64,000 nt of DNA from Rhytidiadelphus loreus (Eukaryota > Streptophyta > Bryopsida > Hypnales > Hylocomiaceae). Below the pieces are notes generated by a model. The model saw only the letters and a program-made list of their open reading frames with translations. It was not told the origin of the DNA and searched no databases. The position numbers were made by a program, and so were the translations under genes. This document shows positions 24,711 through 36,197 of the stretch, piece after piece (position 1 is the first letter of the stretch; each line of letters begins with the position of its first letter). Location: positions 47,553,025 through 47,617,024 of the forward strand of contig OX344763.1 in assembly GCA_947034895.1 (NCBI GenBank), given 5' to 3'.

Positions 24711-27700
24711 ATGTCTTCTAGTCGTAGTACCTTGATGGCGTCCGTAAGAGCTGATGGTCATGAGGTTCCCCTTCTTCTTCGCCTGAATGATATTGGTGTA
24801 GCTATTGTGTCTAGTGACCTCCTTCATGTTCGGTATGGTTTCTTGGAGTCCTCCATCTATGTCGAGGAGGAGATATATTCAGAGGCCGGAATACTTCTTC
24901 AGTCGATTCTAATGTCCAGGATTAGCAATGAGCATGGATATGAGTGGAATTTACAATCGGGTCGTTATCGGTCTTTTGGTCTACCCTCAATCGTTATGGA
25001 TGCTTCTACTGAGATCCTTACCCCCTTATCTGATGCATCTACAGTTCAAGCTCCTATTTTTAGAGCCGTGAAATGTGAGCCTGTATGCCCTTCTGCCTCG
25101 GATGATCCATTCAGTCCTGTCAATGTCTATCCCTCTTTACGAGAGTTTTTGAGTCCAATCGTGGAGTTATCAAGCGATTCGGAGGGAGGGCCTACAAATT
25201 TTGGTCGTCAGTCAGCTAATTCTTGTTCGCTCGATGCTACAATGATGGTGGAGACAACCCAATCTGGCGGTGCGCGTGATAGTAGTGCAGGAAGTTCGTT
25301 TTTATCACGCCCACCTCTATATCCGACAGATAGTCAATGTCCTAGTGTGATGCAGTGCCTTCGGAAATTGGCGCTTATGAAAGGATGTAGAAACGAACTT
25401 GCTAATCTCGATTTTGCGTCAGTCGATTACCAAAAAGTCCAATTTCTTCCGACTAGTTTTGATGGTGACATTGTCTTCGAGCTCCCACCATGTCGTTCCT
25501 CGACTTCTTCTAGTTCTTCTAAGACAATGGGGGGCATGGATAAACGTTACGACGGTCATTTATGGTGCCGTACTATGACCTCAAATATCCACAATGATTT
25601 TGGGCTAAAGTTTAGAAAAGCATCTTGTGTTGGTCATTTGGCATGCCTTAACTCTTCTTGCGATTACCTGAAGAGATGCTCTCATAGAAACGAGACAGAG
25701 TGGTCAGGTAACACAAACACTCCATTCCATGTAGGATCGAGTTCACCTAAGGACTCAACTGTTGTCTGCAAGGTGTGCAAGGTTTCACCTACTTGTGTCA
25801 ATTTCTGCGACGGTAGAATTTACTACGTTGTAGGTCCCAACCAAATGACACGAGCCTGCATCCATCTAGGATCTCACAACCACCCAGTGGCAGATGGTCT
25901 ATGTCGAGATTCTGTGGATACCATTTCACAGCTCATTGCAAAAGAAGTATGCAAGACCCCTACTGCTAAAACATCGTCCATTGCTCTGGCTGCTAGCAAG
26001 GAGTTTTTAGACACGTTCTTAGTGCACTCGGGCGAATGTCCAAAGGAAATGCTTCATGGAAAGGCTCTTGAAGCAGTTATGGATAAATTTCAAGTCCTCA
26101 GTTCTCCAAACGTTCGAAATATTATTGCCTCTTTTCGTAGTTCTGGAGTCGGAGGAGGGGAAATTGACCGCATACTTGCAATGAAAAAGCAAGCTAAGAT
26201 TGAGTTTATTCATGATAGTGTGTTTCCTGGTCAAGGTCGAGATAAAGTGTACCTTTTTAAAATGCTTGTGGATGGACCTGGTAGCGGCGTTGATCTCGTG
26301 AAGAGGATGCAACCAGGGGGAGATTTGTCAAATTCATGGTTGATGTTTGACCATGTGAAAAGGGTGAAAGGGTGGACCACCATCGCCTGTCACGTATATG
26401 ACCCTATCTTCTGCAAAGTGATGACAATTGCAGTCTGTGACATGCAGTCGGAAGATACTGAAGGGCAAGTCATTATGTGGAGGTGTCTGAACAGGGTAAT
26501 GGAGAAGAATGGCTTGTTGAATCTGAATTTTAAAGGCTTCATGGCGGACAGTGCCCAAGCCAACTGGAATGCTGTCCGCATTGTTTATGGATCAGGCGAT
26601 GCTTCTGTGAAGATGATTGACAAGGAGCGCACATGCCTCTTTCACTGGGCTACGTCGATGAAGCAACACACAGAGCGACTAATTAAGCGTGAATTGCAAT
26701 GTCAACATGTGAAGCTTTGTAGGGACTACAAAGACGCGAAGACCTTAGAAGAAGCGGAGAACATGTACCTTCAAATCAAGGCATGGTGGTATTCATCTGG
26801 TGCTGCATCTGCTGAATCTCTGAAGGAGCTTGAGCTTTGGCTAGCATTTTGGCACTTCAGATATCGCCAGTGGGGTGGCTTCATGGAAACAGTGAGTCTT
26901 TGTTTTTTCTTCCTCTGAGTTTATTGTCCTTGAAAATGCTTTCCTTCTTTTCATCTGTTTAATGATTCTTGAAGTCTAATTTACCAAATTTCATTCCTGT
27001 AGGATTTATCAATCGAAGAATTGGCGGACATTCCGTCTTGCAACCTATCCGAGACTGTTCACAACAAGTGGCTACAAATGTCTGGCAAGCGTGGGACAGA
27101 TCTGTATGTCGCAACATGTGACGATTGGGTTCGCACTTTTATGCAAATGACCAACTATCGGGTGTATCTCAATGGTGGGCAATCTGGACATGGACCATCT
27201 CGAGCAGACTTGAAGTTGAAGAGGGCCGTTGCATCTATGGACGGCAAACGAATTACCGATGCCTTATGTAGTATGCCAGGGGCAGAGGCAGTTTGTACAC
27301 GAGTTCCTCACTTAGAAGGGGAAGAAGTGTTCGGATCAACCAAGCGGGCGCTGGATGTACCTATTGGATCTGAAGGAGATTCGCATCGTCCTGACAAGAT
27401 TAATTACTCACACCCGCGAGTGCATAGAAAATCTACGGATGTTTCTGTCTGTGATGTGCAAGACGATACCACCCGAATGCCTCATGTCAAGCACGTGCTC
27501 GAGACAGACTGTGACACTTCGCTTTGGCACATAGCCCGCATCTCTGTAAAATCCAAGAGGAAGTGCCATGCCAATCAGTCTGAGACGGAGTTGAAGTGCA
27601 AGATGAACATTGTCCGAGGGTCTAAAGCTACTGCTGCTCCGCTGTATAAAGGGCAGAAGCGCGAGTACAAAGGTACAAGGGTGGAGACAGATGAGTTCTG

Positions 27701-28376
27701 GTTTTGTCCAGACGATATCAAGCGCTGTGTGATGGGTCCAAGGAGGTCTCATATTTTGTCTCGACCGGAAATCCCTGAGTTCTGGCCAGTGATGATCGGT
27801 ACTGCCCTTACTTCTGATGAGATCATTTTGTTTGAAGAAGCCGGGTTTCGCCTCCAAGAAAGACAATCCTTATCTCCTCGACGACTCTTCACATCCTCAA
27901 AACTATTTGAGGTTGTCGAATGGAACTATGCAAGACCATCTCATGCAGACAAGCCTCCGTGTATTCGCAATGGCAAAAGCATTCGCAGAAATGAAAAGGC
28001 TCCTATAGATGAGCACCGTAACCAATGGGAGAGTGCCCGAAATGTTACCGGAAACATTCTTGGAGTAAACATCTTGCCATACCCAGGCCTTGGAGCTGTC
28101 ATCACTCTCCAATCAGGCATCGAACCTGAGCACAAGGTGTATCGGATCACCCTTTCTAATTTCCCATCGTGCACTTGTCTTTATTTTAGTGGTATGGTGT
28201 CTGCATCCATTGGTAAGCGAGGCAAGTACGTTAATTGCAAACATCTATATTATATTTTTAGATACCTATGCAAGGTTGACTGTAAGATCGATAAGTTCAT
28301 CCACGCCCCAAGCCTCAGTATGGATGAAGTGATGAAACTTCTTGAAAAGGCAGGAATGATTAGAATTCGTGAGTAG
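24711..28376 (+). CDS. MULE transposase with SWIM zinc finger, two exons
   Basis: Exon 1 is 24711-26891, the intron is 26892-27002 (GTGAGT...TGTAG, phase 0) and exon 2 is 27003-28376, giving 1184 aa. Residues ~306-395 form a Cys/His cluster ending in HLGSHNHPV, like the WRKY-GCM1-type DNA-binding fingers of MULE transposases. The catalytic DDE core is plausibly at ~540-720: Asp in MFDHVKR, Asp in FMADSAQANW, then a CLFHWATSMKQH segment. The SWIM motif CxCx(n)CxH lies near residue 1110 (CTC...NCKH). The ATG at 24711 follows a TATA box, and an uninterrupted frame argues the gene is not decayed. It should cut and join the TIRs at 10811 and 29644. Confidence 0.85.
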
Positions 28377-29424
28377 TTGTTTACTACAACTATGTAGAAC
28401 GGCTTCAGCATAGACTTTAATGTTGAACTAATACAGTTATCCATTTTATTTAAATATACTCCATGTTGTTCTCGCAATATTTGTTTTCCCAAGTCCAATG
28501 TGAATACTAAATATAGTATATACAATGCCTTTTTATCAGGAAGAACTTTCTAATCATGCCATGAAACTGTGAATGTTAACGTGAATTTTCTCCCTAACCA
28601 AAAAAAAAATTCAAATTTTTTTCCCTTCCTTTTTAGATCTGAAGTTTTTGATTGTTTTCCAGAGATGTTTTCCCTTTATAGTCGTCTCGGTAACGAGAGG
28701 ATAGTTCAAGTTGTTGTCTTCTGCAGCCAAAACAGAATATTTGATCATGAATAATATATATCTTTATATGTATATGATTTTTAATTTTAATTTTTTTCCT
28801 GAGCCCAAGCCTATGACTTCAGATTGTTCACATAGAACTTGACCGTTCAATATGCATCTCGGTGGCGAGTGTACAATTGAGACTGATGTTTTATACACCA
28901 GAAATTAACAAATATGATATTGACGTTCACCCACTTTTGGTTAATTTTGGCCCTTTCTTTTAAGGCCACGGGAATTAACCTTGAACACGATGCCACAAAA
29001 ACAAACTTTTTTAGGTCAACAAATGAAGTCGCCACGTCATATAATTAGGGATCCACGTCACCCGTGGCCATTCATAAAATGACGTGTAGCCCTTTCATAT
29101 TCTGAAATTATATTCATAAAGAAGACCCTAAGTCCTGACACCATAAAATTGATAAATGAATTTCAAAAATTCCAGTTTCAATTCAACAACTTGGCAAAAT
29201 CTTAAATTTGAAAAGAAATGGTCTTGCACAATTATGTGTGTTAGTCAATTGCTTCCCAAATTTGAGATGTCAAGTTATTCCATGCAAATCCTCTTATATG
29301 ATCTCATGTTGTATTTGACAATGGTTATGGGATATTTCAAGGTCAAAGTTTCCATCTTAAAGTCAACCATTTACATGGCTTAAGTAAGGAAGTCAAAGTG
29401 TGAACCCAACCCTAACCCCTATAA
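28377..29424. other. MULE right internal non-coding region
   Basis: AT-rich DNA lies between the transposase stop and the right TIR. CACGTCA/ACGTGG words cluster at about 29030-29085, and CTCGGTGGCGAG (a minisatellite word) occurs once at about 28858. No gene is seen. Confidence 0.5.
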
Positions 29425-29644
29425 AGGGGCCCCGAGACAAATCCGTGGTAATAGGTCCACGGTTTTAGGGCCCCAAATTTTTTTTGGTAGATCAAGGAAT
29501 TGCCGCATAATTTTTGAGGAGATGGGAAATTTTTTTATAGGAGCCTAAAATTTGCAACAATTTCAAAAAACATCCTTGGGCTCACAAAATATACGCTCAC
29601 AGCTCCAAAGCTCGCGCTTTTAAGCTCACAAACTAGCGTCGTTG
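29425..29644 (-). repeat. MULE right terminal inverted repeat
   Basis: Read on the minus strand from 29644 it starts CAACGACGCTAGTTTGTGAG and matches the left end from position 9. GGTAATAGGTCCACGG around 29445-29461 matches the complementary strand of the left TIR. TSD ATGTACTAAT follows at 29645-29654. Confidence 0.75.
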
Positions 29645-29654
29645 ATGTACTAAT
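29645..29654 (+). repeat. MULE target-site duplication, right copy
   Basis: ATGTACTAAT is identical to 10801-10810. Confidence 0.8.
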
Positions 29655-29699
29655 GTATTAATGTATTAATGCTTAAATTTGAACTTTGCGATTCTTTTC

Positions 29700-30345
29700 A
29701 ATTGTAATGTGTGATGGTATGCAACCTATGTGCGGCTAGTATGCCACTGATTTGCAACCTATATATAACTCAATTACAACGTATATACAACTAGTGTGCG
29801 ACTCATTTTGCAACTACTATGCAACTAATTTTGCAATCTACATCCAACTAGTATGCAACTCATTTTACAACCTGAATGCAACTAATATCCAACTGTTTTT
29901 ACAACTAACATCCAACTCTTTTTACAATTTGCATGCAACTCATTGTGTACCTCATTTTGCAACTAATATGCAACTCATCATGTTTCACCTCATCTTTTTA
30001 TAACCTGCATGCAACTAGTATGCAACTCAATTTGCAACCTACATTCAACTACTATGCAACTCATTTTGCAACCTACATACAACCTATCTACCTGCAACTA
30101 CTATGCAACTCATTTTTCAACTCTTTTGCAACCTATATGCAACTACTTCTCAACATTTATATATTATTATTATTTTGCAACACAAGTGCAACTACTGTAC
30201 AACTAACTCTCAATTTTTTATATATTCCACATGCAACTAGTATACAACTATTTTTACCATTGATTTAGTATATGCAGCTACTATATAATCTATATGCAAC
30301 TAATTTCCATCATTTGCAACCTATATGCAATTAAGGGAGTAACTA
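29700..30345 (+). repeat. GCAACTA dispersed short repeats (CACTA subterminal type)
   Basis: Dozens of ATGCAACTA, TTGCAACCTA and GCAACTCAT words occur at irregular 10-30 bp spacing, mostly in one orientation. Such arrays are typical of CACTA subterminal regions bound by TNPA-like proteins. Small open frames here are repeat artefacts. Confidence 0.7.
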
Positions 30346-30499
30346 TTGCAAGCCAACAAAGACAAAGACAATCATTTTTCACAAAAAGCAATAGAAAACA
30401 CAATACAAATAGAGATAATCATTGTTCACACAAAACAATACAAAACCCATATATTAGATAAGTATGTACATTGCTAGTCCAAAAAACATAGTTACTAAT

Positions 30500-33100
30500 T
30501 CACTTGTCATTACGTCCAAGAACGACTATGAATCGCTCATCCCATATGGTATTAGCTCCTACAACGTCCTTTAACTTTAATTGGTCTCCTGCTGGATTAG
30601 GACACATCAAGTCCACTAAACCACCTGGCGCATGTGCAATATCGAGCTTATACCACCCTTGTGGTATAGGCTTTGTATGATGAAAACCTTCTCCTCCGAT
30701 ATCAGTGACATATCCAGTTGCCACAACTCCAGGCACTATTGGATTTAGAAGGGAAACGTATTGGCCAATTGAAAACTGTAGTTGTTCACAATACAAAACA
30801 AAACATTAATGAGCAAACATAAATATATATAAATAAATATGTATACATCAACTATTTAGCTAACTTTAACATATAATATATAAATGATGAAATGTAGGGA
30901 CTACCTTTGGAAATGCCACCTTTGGCCTCCGTTTAGACTGAGGTTTGGATTTAGATTGAACCTTTGTCTAAACCCTCTTCTTCCTCAAGATCTCCTTCCT
31001 GGCAAAAGGTTTCTACAACATTTAATCACAATCATTATAAGTAATTTATCAATATCAAAAGTTACCAAGAAAATTTTAACTTCAAATTGTTTACTTAGGT
31101 AGTTGTCCTCACCTCTTGCTCCTTTCTTCTTAACTGCATTCTTGTATTAGGATTCTTTGAATTCTTCGGTGGTTTAGGAGTAGAGCCATCCAATATTAGT
31201 ACATCATCGTCAGCTCTATCTTCACCCTCATCTTCATCTTCACCTGGTTCTTTGTCCTTAGGGCCCTTCTCCACACTTCCATCACCAAAGTAGGATTGTT
31301 GACCTCCTAACACCAAAGTAGGATTTACAACAATTTCAGGTGGTTCAATATGGTCAATAGGTTCCACATCAAAGCCCACAATGTTACTCTCTAATATAGG
31401 GTCGCTTGGTATAGGATCTGATGGTATAGTGTTGCTCTTTGATGCAGGATCTGATGGATCAATGACCCCCTTTTTAGTAGACACTAGCTCATTTTCAATG
31501 GCCCTTGGCTCATTTTCAATAGACATTGGTTCATGAATTTGGCCACTATTGTTCCCTTGCAAAAACTTCATCAACATCTCCTGCATTGCTTCAACAACTT
31601 TCGTGTTCCGCTTTGTTGTTGTACGTATTTTGACTTTGAACTTGTCTAATTCATCTTGAAATCCTGAGGACATAACCTTTTGACCACAAACAAACAATGG
31701 TTGTAATGGTTTAGGTTATTTACATAAAATTGTGACTATTACTAATCCTACAACTATTTTGCAACAATTAGACAACTATTAATGATCCTTGCAACTACTA
31801 TGCAGCAAGTATACAACTACTTTTAATCCTTACAACTAGTTTGCAACTAATATGCAACTAATATGCAACAAGTATACAACTACTTTTAATCCTTACAACT
31901 AGTTTGCAACTAATATGCAACTACTAGTAATCCTTGCAAATAATATACAACTACTACTAACCCTTTCAACTACTATGCAATTAATGTGCAACAATTACTA
32001 ATCTTCTCAACTACTATGCAACTAATATTCAACTACTATTAACCTTTGCAACTACAAGGCAACATTCTTGCAACTTCAAATATAATATATTAACATTTCA
32101 TTGCAACTTATATGCCACTATAAAGTTCATAACCAACTACAAAAATGAAGACTTATTGATGATCCTCCCACCACAACAGATGTTGTAAGCCCTGGACTTT
32201 TTTCCTCCACTTTTGTCTAGTACAACAAACAAACTTTATTAGAATGAATAACAAATTTTTGAAGTAAGTCAAAACTAATTGAAAGCCTATAATATTGAGA
32301 AGGCTCACCACATCAACGCCTGCTTTCCTTCTACGACCACGCTTTGATACGTTTTGGACTTGCTTTCGGACATTAGACATTACTTCAGATTTTCTAACTT
32401 GGTCGCGTCCACTCCAATAAGCCTTTAGTCGTTTCCACTAGTCCAAGTCAATCTATACAGGACATCCTCTTCACTTCTTGGAACACTTAGTTTTTTCAAT
32501 CTACAACGTTCACCCTTCAAAAAACGCTTCACTACATTCCGAAAACCCTTATTGCTAAGGGGATTCCCAACATATGCAAATTCTGCATCCATAGAGTCTC
32601 TTAACTTCTTCAAAGACTCTGGCTTATGCTTGTCCCACTCAGTGACACTCATATCAAGGCATAAGGGGGCATATGCCCTCATTGATTGATCTCATGCATT
32701 CTTCCCGCTTGAAGATGTATCAATTTCTCCATGCGATTGCACGTACACTTCATTTGGTTTTAGACTACTATTTGTCGTCACTGTTGAGTTCTTTTCTAAT
32801 TCCTTTTGCTTCTTTCGTTTGCTAGATTGTCCAATGCTTTCTTCTTTTATAGAACCTTGCCATGATGGATATGGAGGTCCTGTCGGTAAATATGAGGGTC
32901 CAATTGCTCCAGAATATGGAGGTCCTAGAGGCCCTGCCTACGATGTAGATGTTGGTGGCGGCATCCACTACCACTGCCATTGCCCTGGTTGTTGTACTAG
33001 TTGTTGTACTGGATGAAGAGGTGCAAGCTTCATACGCTTGTAGCCACTTTCTTCTTCTCATCCATTCTCTTCATCTTGGTCCTCATCTCCTTAAAAGAAT
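30500..33100 (-). pseudogene. Decayed TNPA-like (plant Ptta/En/Spm) protein gene
   Basis: Read on the minus strand, exon-like pieces occur at ~33100-32425, 32440-32290, 31697-31110, ~31015-30900 and ~30776-30500. The 32.6-32.3 kb piece (start MRAYAPLCLDMSVTEWDK, later KAYWSGRDQVRKSEVMSNV) resembles the plant transposase Ptta/En/Spm region. The 31.7-31.1 kb piece has a coiled coil then an acidic linker. The last exon (FSIGQYVSLLNP to VLGRNDK) resembles the C-terminal part of such proteins. Lesions: stops in the Pro-rich first piece, TGA near 32690, a frameshift near 32440 and TAG near 30965. It belongs to the CACTA element whose left end is at 10536. Confidence 0.6.
31740..32130 (+). repeat. 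GCAACTA repeats inside an intron of the TNPA-like pseudogene
   Basis: This is a second cluster of TGCAACTA/ACAACTACT words, between exon-like pieces at 31697 and 32153. A 60-bp duplication is visible (31800-31860 versus 31860-31920). Confidence 0.7.
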
Positions 33101-34804
33101 GCAACAAGTAAATGACATTAATAAATGACGTTAATAGTACTACAAATGCAACAAGTAAATGGCATTAATAGTACTACAAAAAGTGGATAAACAAATAAAC
33201 CTACTTAATGAATTTGAAATTTTTATAATAAATCAATTAAAAAAAATTTTAACCACTAATCTTTACTACTGCTTGAATCATTGGTCTTCGAACTTGAGGC
33301 AGAAAGGGGATCTGACATTGCTTCGTTACCTCCAAAACTTGGAGAAGGTATTGGATTCATTGTCTTCTTCTTCTTCTTAGAAGATGCTCTGCAACAATTA
33401 CTAATCCTCTCATCCAACTTCATCCTAAACTTCATCCATCTCTATCTACTTTGTCTTTTAGTCTTTTCCTAAGTGTAAGGTATCTATGAAATCCTCTTGA
33501 TTAGCTTTAAGTGTTTGTGACCCTAAATCCTTTGTCCAAACTATCCTCTAAGTTCTTAATGGAAGTTCATTCAATTTTAAAGTCTCAGACCAACTTCTAT
33601 CAGTTTATTATTTATCAGTTTTGACATTTTTTTCCTTATAGACACTAATTCTAGCTTTCTAAATTTCTAAGAAACTTGTGAATTGAACCTTTCTACTAGA
33701 AGTTGTTGATGGATGAAATTTGACTGCTAATCGGTTCTTTAAACTTCATCTGTTAATTTCTCCTAATCTACAATTTCAAATTGACTTTTGCTTTAGGCTA
33801 TGAGTTCTAGATATTTGTATCTTCCTAAGTCTACACTCTTGTTACAATATTCTGGTTTATGCTAATCTTCATCCAACATAAGTCTTGAACTTCATCCACT
33901 CATATCTTACTTATTTCGACTCTGATTTCTAAGTTTGATATGTTTTTGGAAACCTCTAAACACCCTCTACCAAGTTTTAAACTCACTTCTCCACTATCTT
34001 TTCATCTTCTTCCACCTAGCTCTTGGCCTAATTAACCATTACTAATTTAAAGACTTAACAATACAAAAGAAAGGGTTTAGAATTCAAACCTCGGATTCGG
34101 CATCGTCTTGGTAATTTGCCATGGCTTTATGATACTCCTCTTCTTGTGCCATAACTCTTTCTTCTCCTTTGCTAATGCTCACTACTTAAGTGCAATTTGT
34201 AATCCTAATATAATTTTAACAAGTGTCTAACTCCCTTGCAATTCTTTTCAAAATAATTCATACGTCTAGGTTCACTCTTTCTATCATATTCTATCATATC
34301 CTAATCCTAATTTGTTTAGATGGAAGGAATTCTCTAAGATTTCCCTCCCCCTTTCAAATCCTAGAACTAATTTGTATAAAAAACCTCTCTTTGGCTTCCT
34401 ACTTCATTCTATTTTTTAAATTTTTGGTGTTTTGAGACTACACTTCTTCTAATTGTAGTTGTAGTGGCTAGGGAGAGAAAGAGTGGTGACTTTAGGATGC
34501 TAATTTTTACTATTCTAGGTGCTAATTGCTACTTCTAGGTGCTAAATTGCAATCATGCTAATTCTCCACTTTTTCTCCTCTATTCTCTAATTTTGGCTTG
34601 TAATACTCCAACCTCCTCTTCTAAACTCCAATTTTTGCACACAAATTTCAAGTTTCCTTCTCTACTACTACTCTAACTCCTCACTTTTCCTTCTCTAATC
34701 TATGTCTAATTTTGTTTACATCTTGTTTTATTTTATTTTTTCCTCTAAGTTCCGGAATTTAATTTAAACAAAGACAAAAACAAAAACAAAACAAAACATT
34801 AACA
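33101..34804. other. Non-coding DNA, possible first exon of the TNPA-like gene
   Basis: Most of this stretch shows no gene. On the minus strand, 34152-34090 is a 21-codon open piece starting ATG (MAQEEEYHKAMANYQDDAES) and ending exactly at a GAG|GTTTGA donor-like site, which could be the first exon of the pseudogene at 30.5-33.1 kb. This is weak evidence. Confidence 0.3.
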
Positions 34805-35019
34805 AAATTAATAAAAAAATAAAATTAATAAAAAAATAAAATTAATAAAAAAATAAAATTAATAAAAAAATAAAATTAATAAAAAAATAAAATTAATAAA
34901 AAAATAAAATTAATAAAAAAATAAAATTAATAAAAAAATAAAATTAATAAAAAAATAAAATTAATAAAAAAATAAAATTAATAAAAAAATAAAATTAATA
35001 AAAAAATAAAATTAATAAA
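34805..35019 (+). repeat. 17-bp AT-rich tandem repeat, about 12-13 copies
   Basis: The unit ATTAATAAAAAAATAAA is repeated almost perfectly. Confidence 0.95.
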
Positions 35020-35170
35020 AACAAGTTTGTTAACTTGGAGGAAGAGATGAAGCCTTCCTCCTTACTACTTAGCTTGGCCCTACTTACAGGTTGGTCCTTG
35101 CCAACAGCTTGCAAGTGCCGAGTTGGATGGCTGCCGGGCTAGGTTTGACCACCAGCTCCAACCCCTGCCA

Positions 35171-35705
35171 CACTAGTAGAAAATAGGGTCAAATGTGACC
35201 AGTGAAGAAATGACTAATGACTAAAAGGCTACTGAAAAATGACTCTCAGTCATTGAAATGACGCCAAAGCTAACGTGTCAAGGGCCACAATCATTTAGAA
35301 GTCACTTCCTACAGTACTGCATGGAATTCTAGATGAAATCGACGACCAAACTTGTTGGAAAAGTTGCGCATACTAGTCTTTTTTGTGTGGTTAAAATTTC
35401 ATATCAATCCAAAAAGTTATGATTGACTAAGAAGCATTTTAGTAGAGGGAGATTCAGGCATAGATGTGTTTTCTGCAACTTTTTTTCTTTCTTATTTGAC
35501 ATTTCAAAACAATTTTGCAGATACAAAGAGTCAATTAAATGATATTCTCTTTCACCAATGTGTTTGTTTTCTAGTTTTGAGTCACTTTTTAGTTTAAAGT
35601 TTTTTCATTTGAGTAGATTTAGAAGTTGAAATTCACCTCCAAATGTGTTTCTAGGAAAATTTCAGCATCTTTTTTCAACATTAAAACATTATAATCTTGC
35701 AATCT
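35171..35705 (+). mobile_element. Possible left end of another CACTA element
   Basis: CACTAGTAGAAAATAGGG at 35171 is a CACTA-type tip followed by AATGACT/AGTCATT words. Similar AGTCATT words occur at 43380-43465, beyond the two CACTA elements inserted at 35709-42844. A matching right tip was not found. Confidence 0.35.
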
Positions 35706-35934
35706 ATACACTAGTAGAAAATTATGTCCAAATCAACAAAAAATCATCAAAAACTTGTTGATTTGGGTACTGCAATGACCGTTTTTACATTTTTTTGTTG
35801 ATTTGAGCCCAAGCTAACACAATGGTTAACAAATTTTTGTTGATTTGAGCACAAGTTAACAAAATGGTTTAAAATTTTTTTGTTCATGTGAATAGTGCAA
35901 TGACCAAATCAACATGTTTTTGTTGAATGCTTTT

Positions 35935-36197
35935 GGGTTGTTTTGGGGTTGTTTTGGGGTTGTTTTGGGATTGTTTTGGGGTTGTTTTGGAGTTGTTTGA
36001 AGGATTATTATGGGGTTGTTTGGGGGTTTGTTTGGGGTTTGTTTGGAGGTTTGTTTGGGGGATTGTTTGGGGTTTGTTTGGGGATTTGTTTGGGGTTTGT
36101 TTGGGGGTTTGTTTGGGGTTTGTTTGGGGATTTGTTTGGAGGTTTGTTTGGGGATTGTTTGGGGGGTTGTTTTGGAGTTGTTTTGGATTTGTTTTGG
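35935..36197 (+). repeat. G-rich TTGTTTTGGGG / TTGTTTGGGG repeat
   Basis: More than 20 units of 10-13 bp each carry a run of 2-5 G separated by TTGTTT. Adjacent G4 runs could form quadruplexes. The open frames on both strands are low-complexity artefacts. Confidence 0.9.

Larger units (their letters stand above)
10811..29644 (+). mobile_element. Large Mutator-like element (MULE), 18.8 kb
   Basis: The element has imperfect terminal inverted repeats (core GCTAGTTTGTGAGC, then TAAAAGC, at both ends) and a 10-bp flanking duplication, ATGTACTAAT. Inside are a plus-strand transposase (24711-28376) and a divergent minus-strand gene (11115-23983) encoding a ParB-like/methylase-like protein, plus a 7-kb minisatellite inside the second gene's intron. 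MULEs usually duplicate 8-11 bp, so the TSD fits. Both genes are open with consistent splice sites, so the copy may be recent or still coding-competent. Confidence 0.85.

Noticed and set aside
29752..30268. Plus-strand frames rich in Asn, Thr, Tyr and Met
   Set aside because: Produced by GCAACTA repeats; no domain and overlapping frames.
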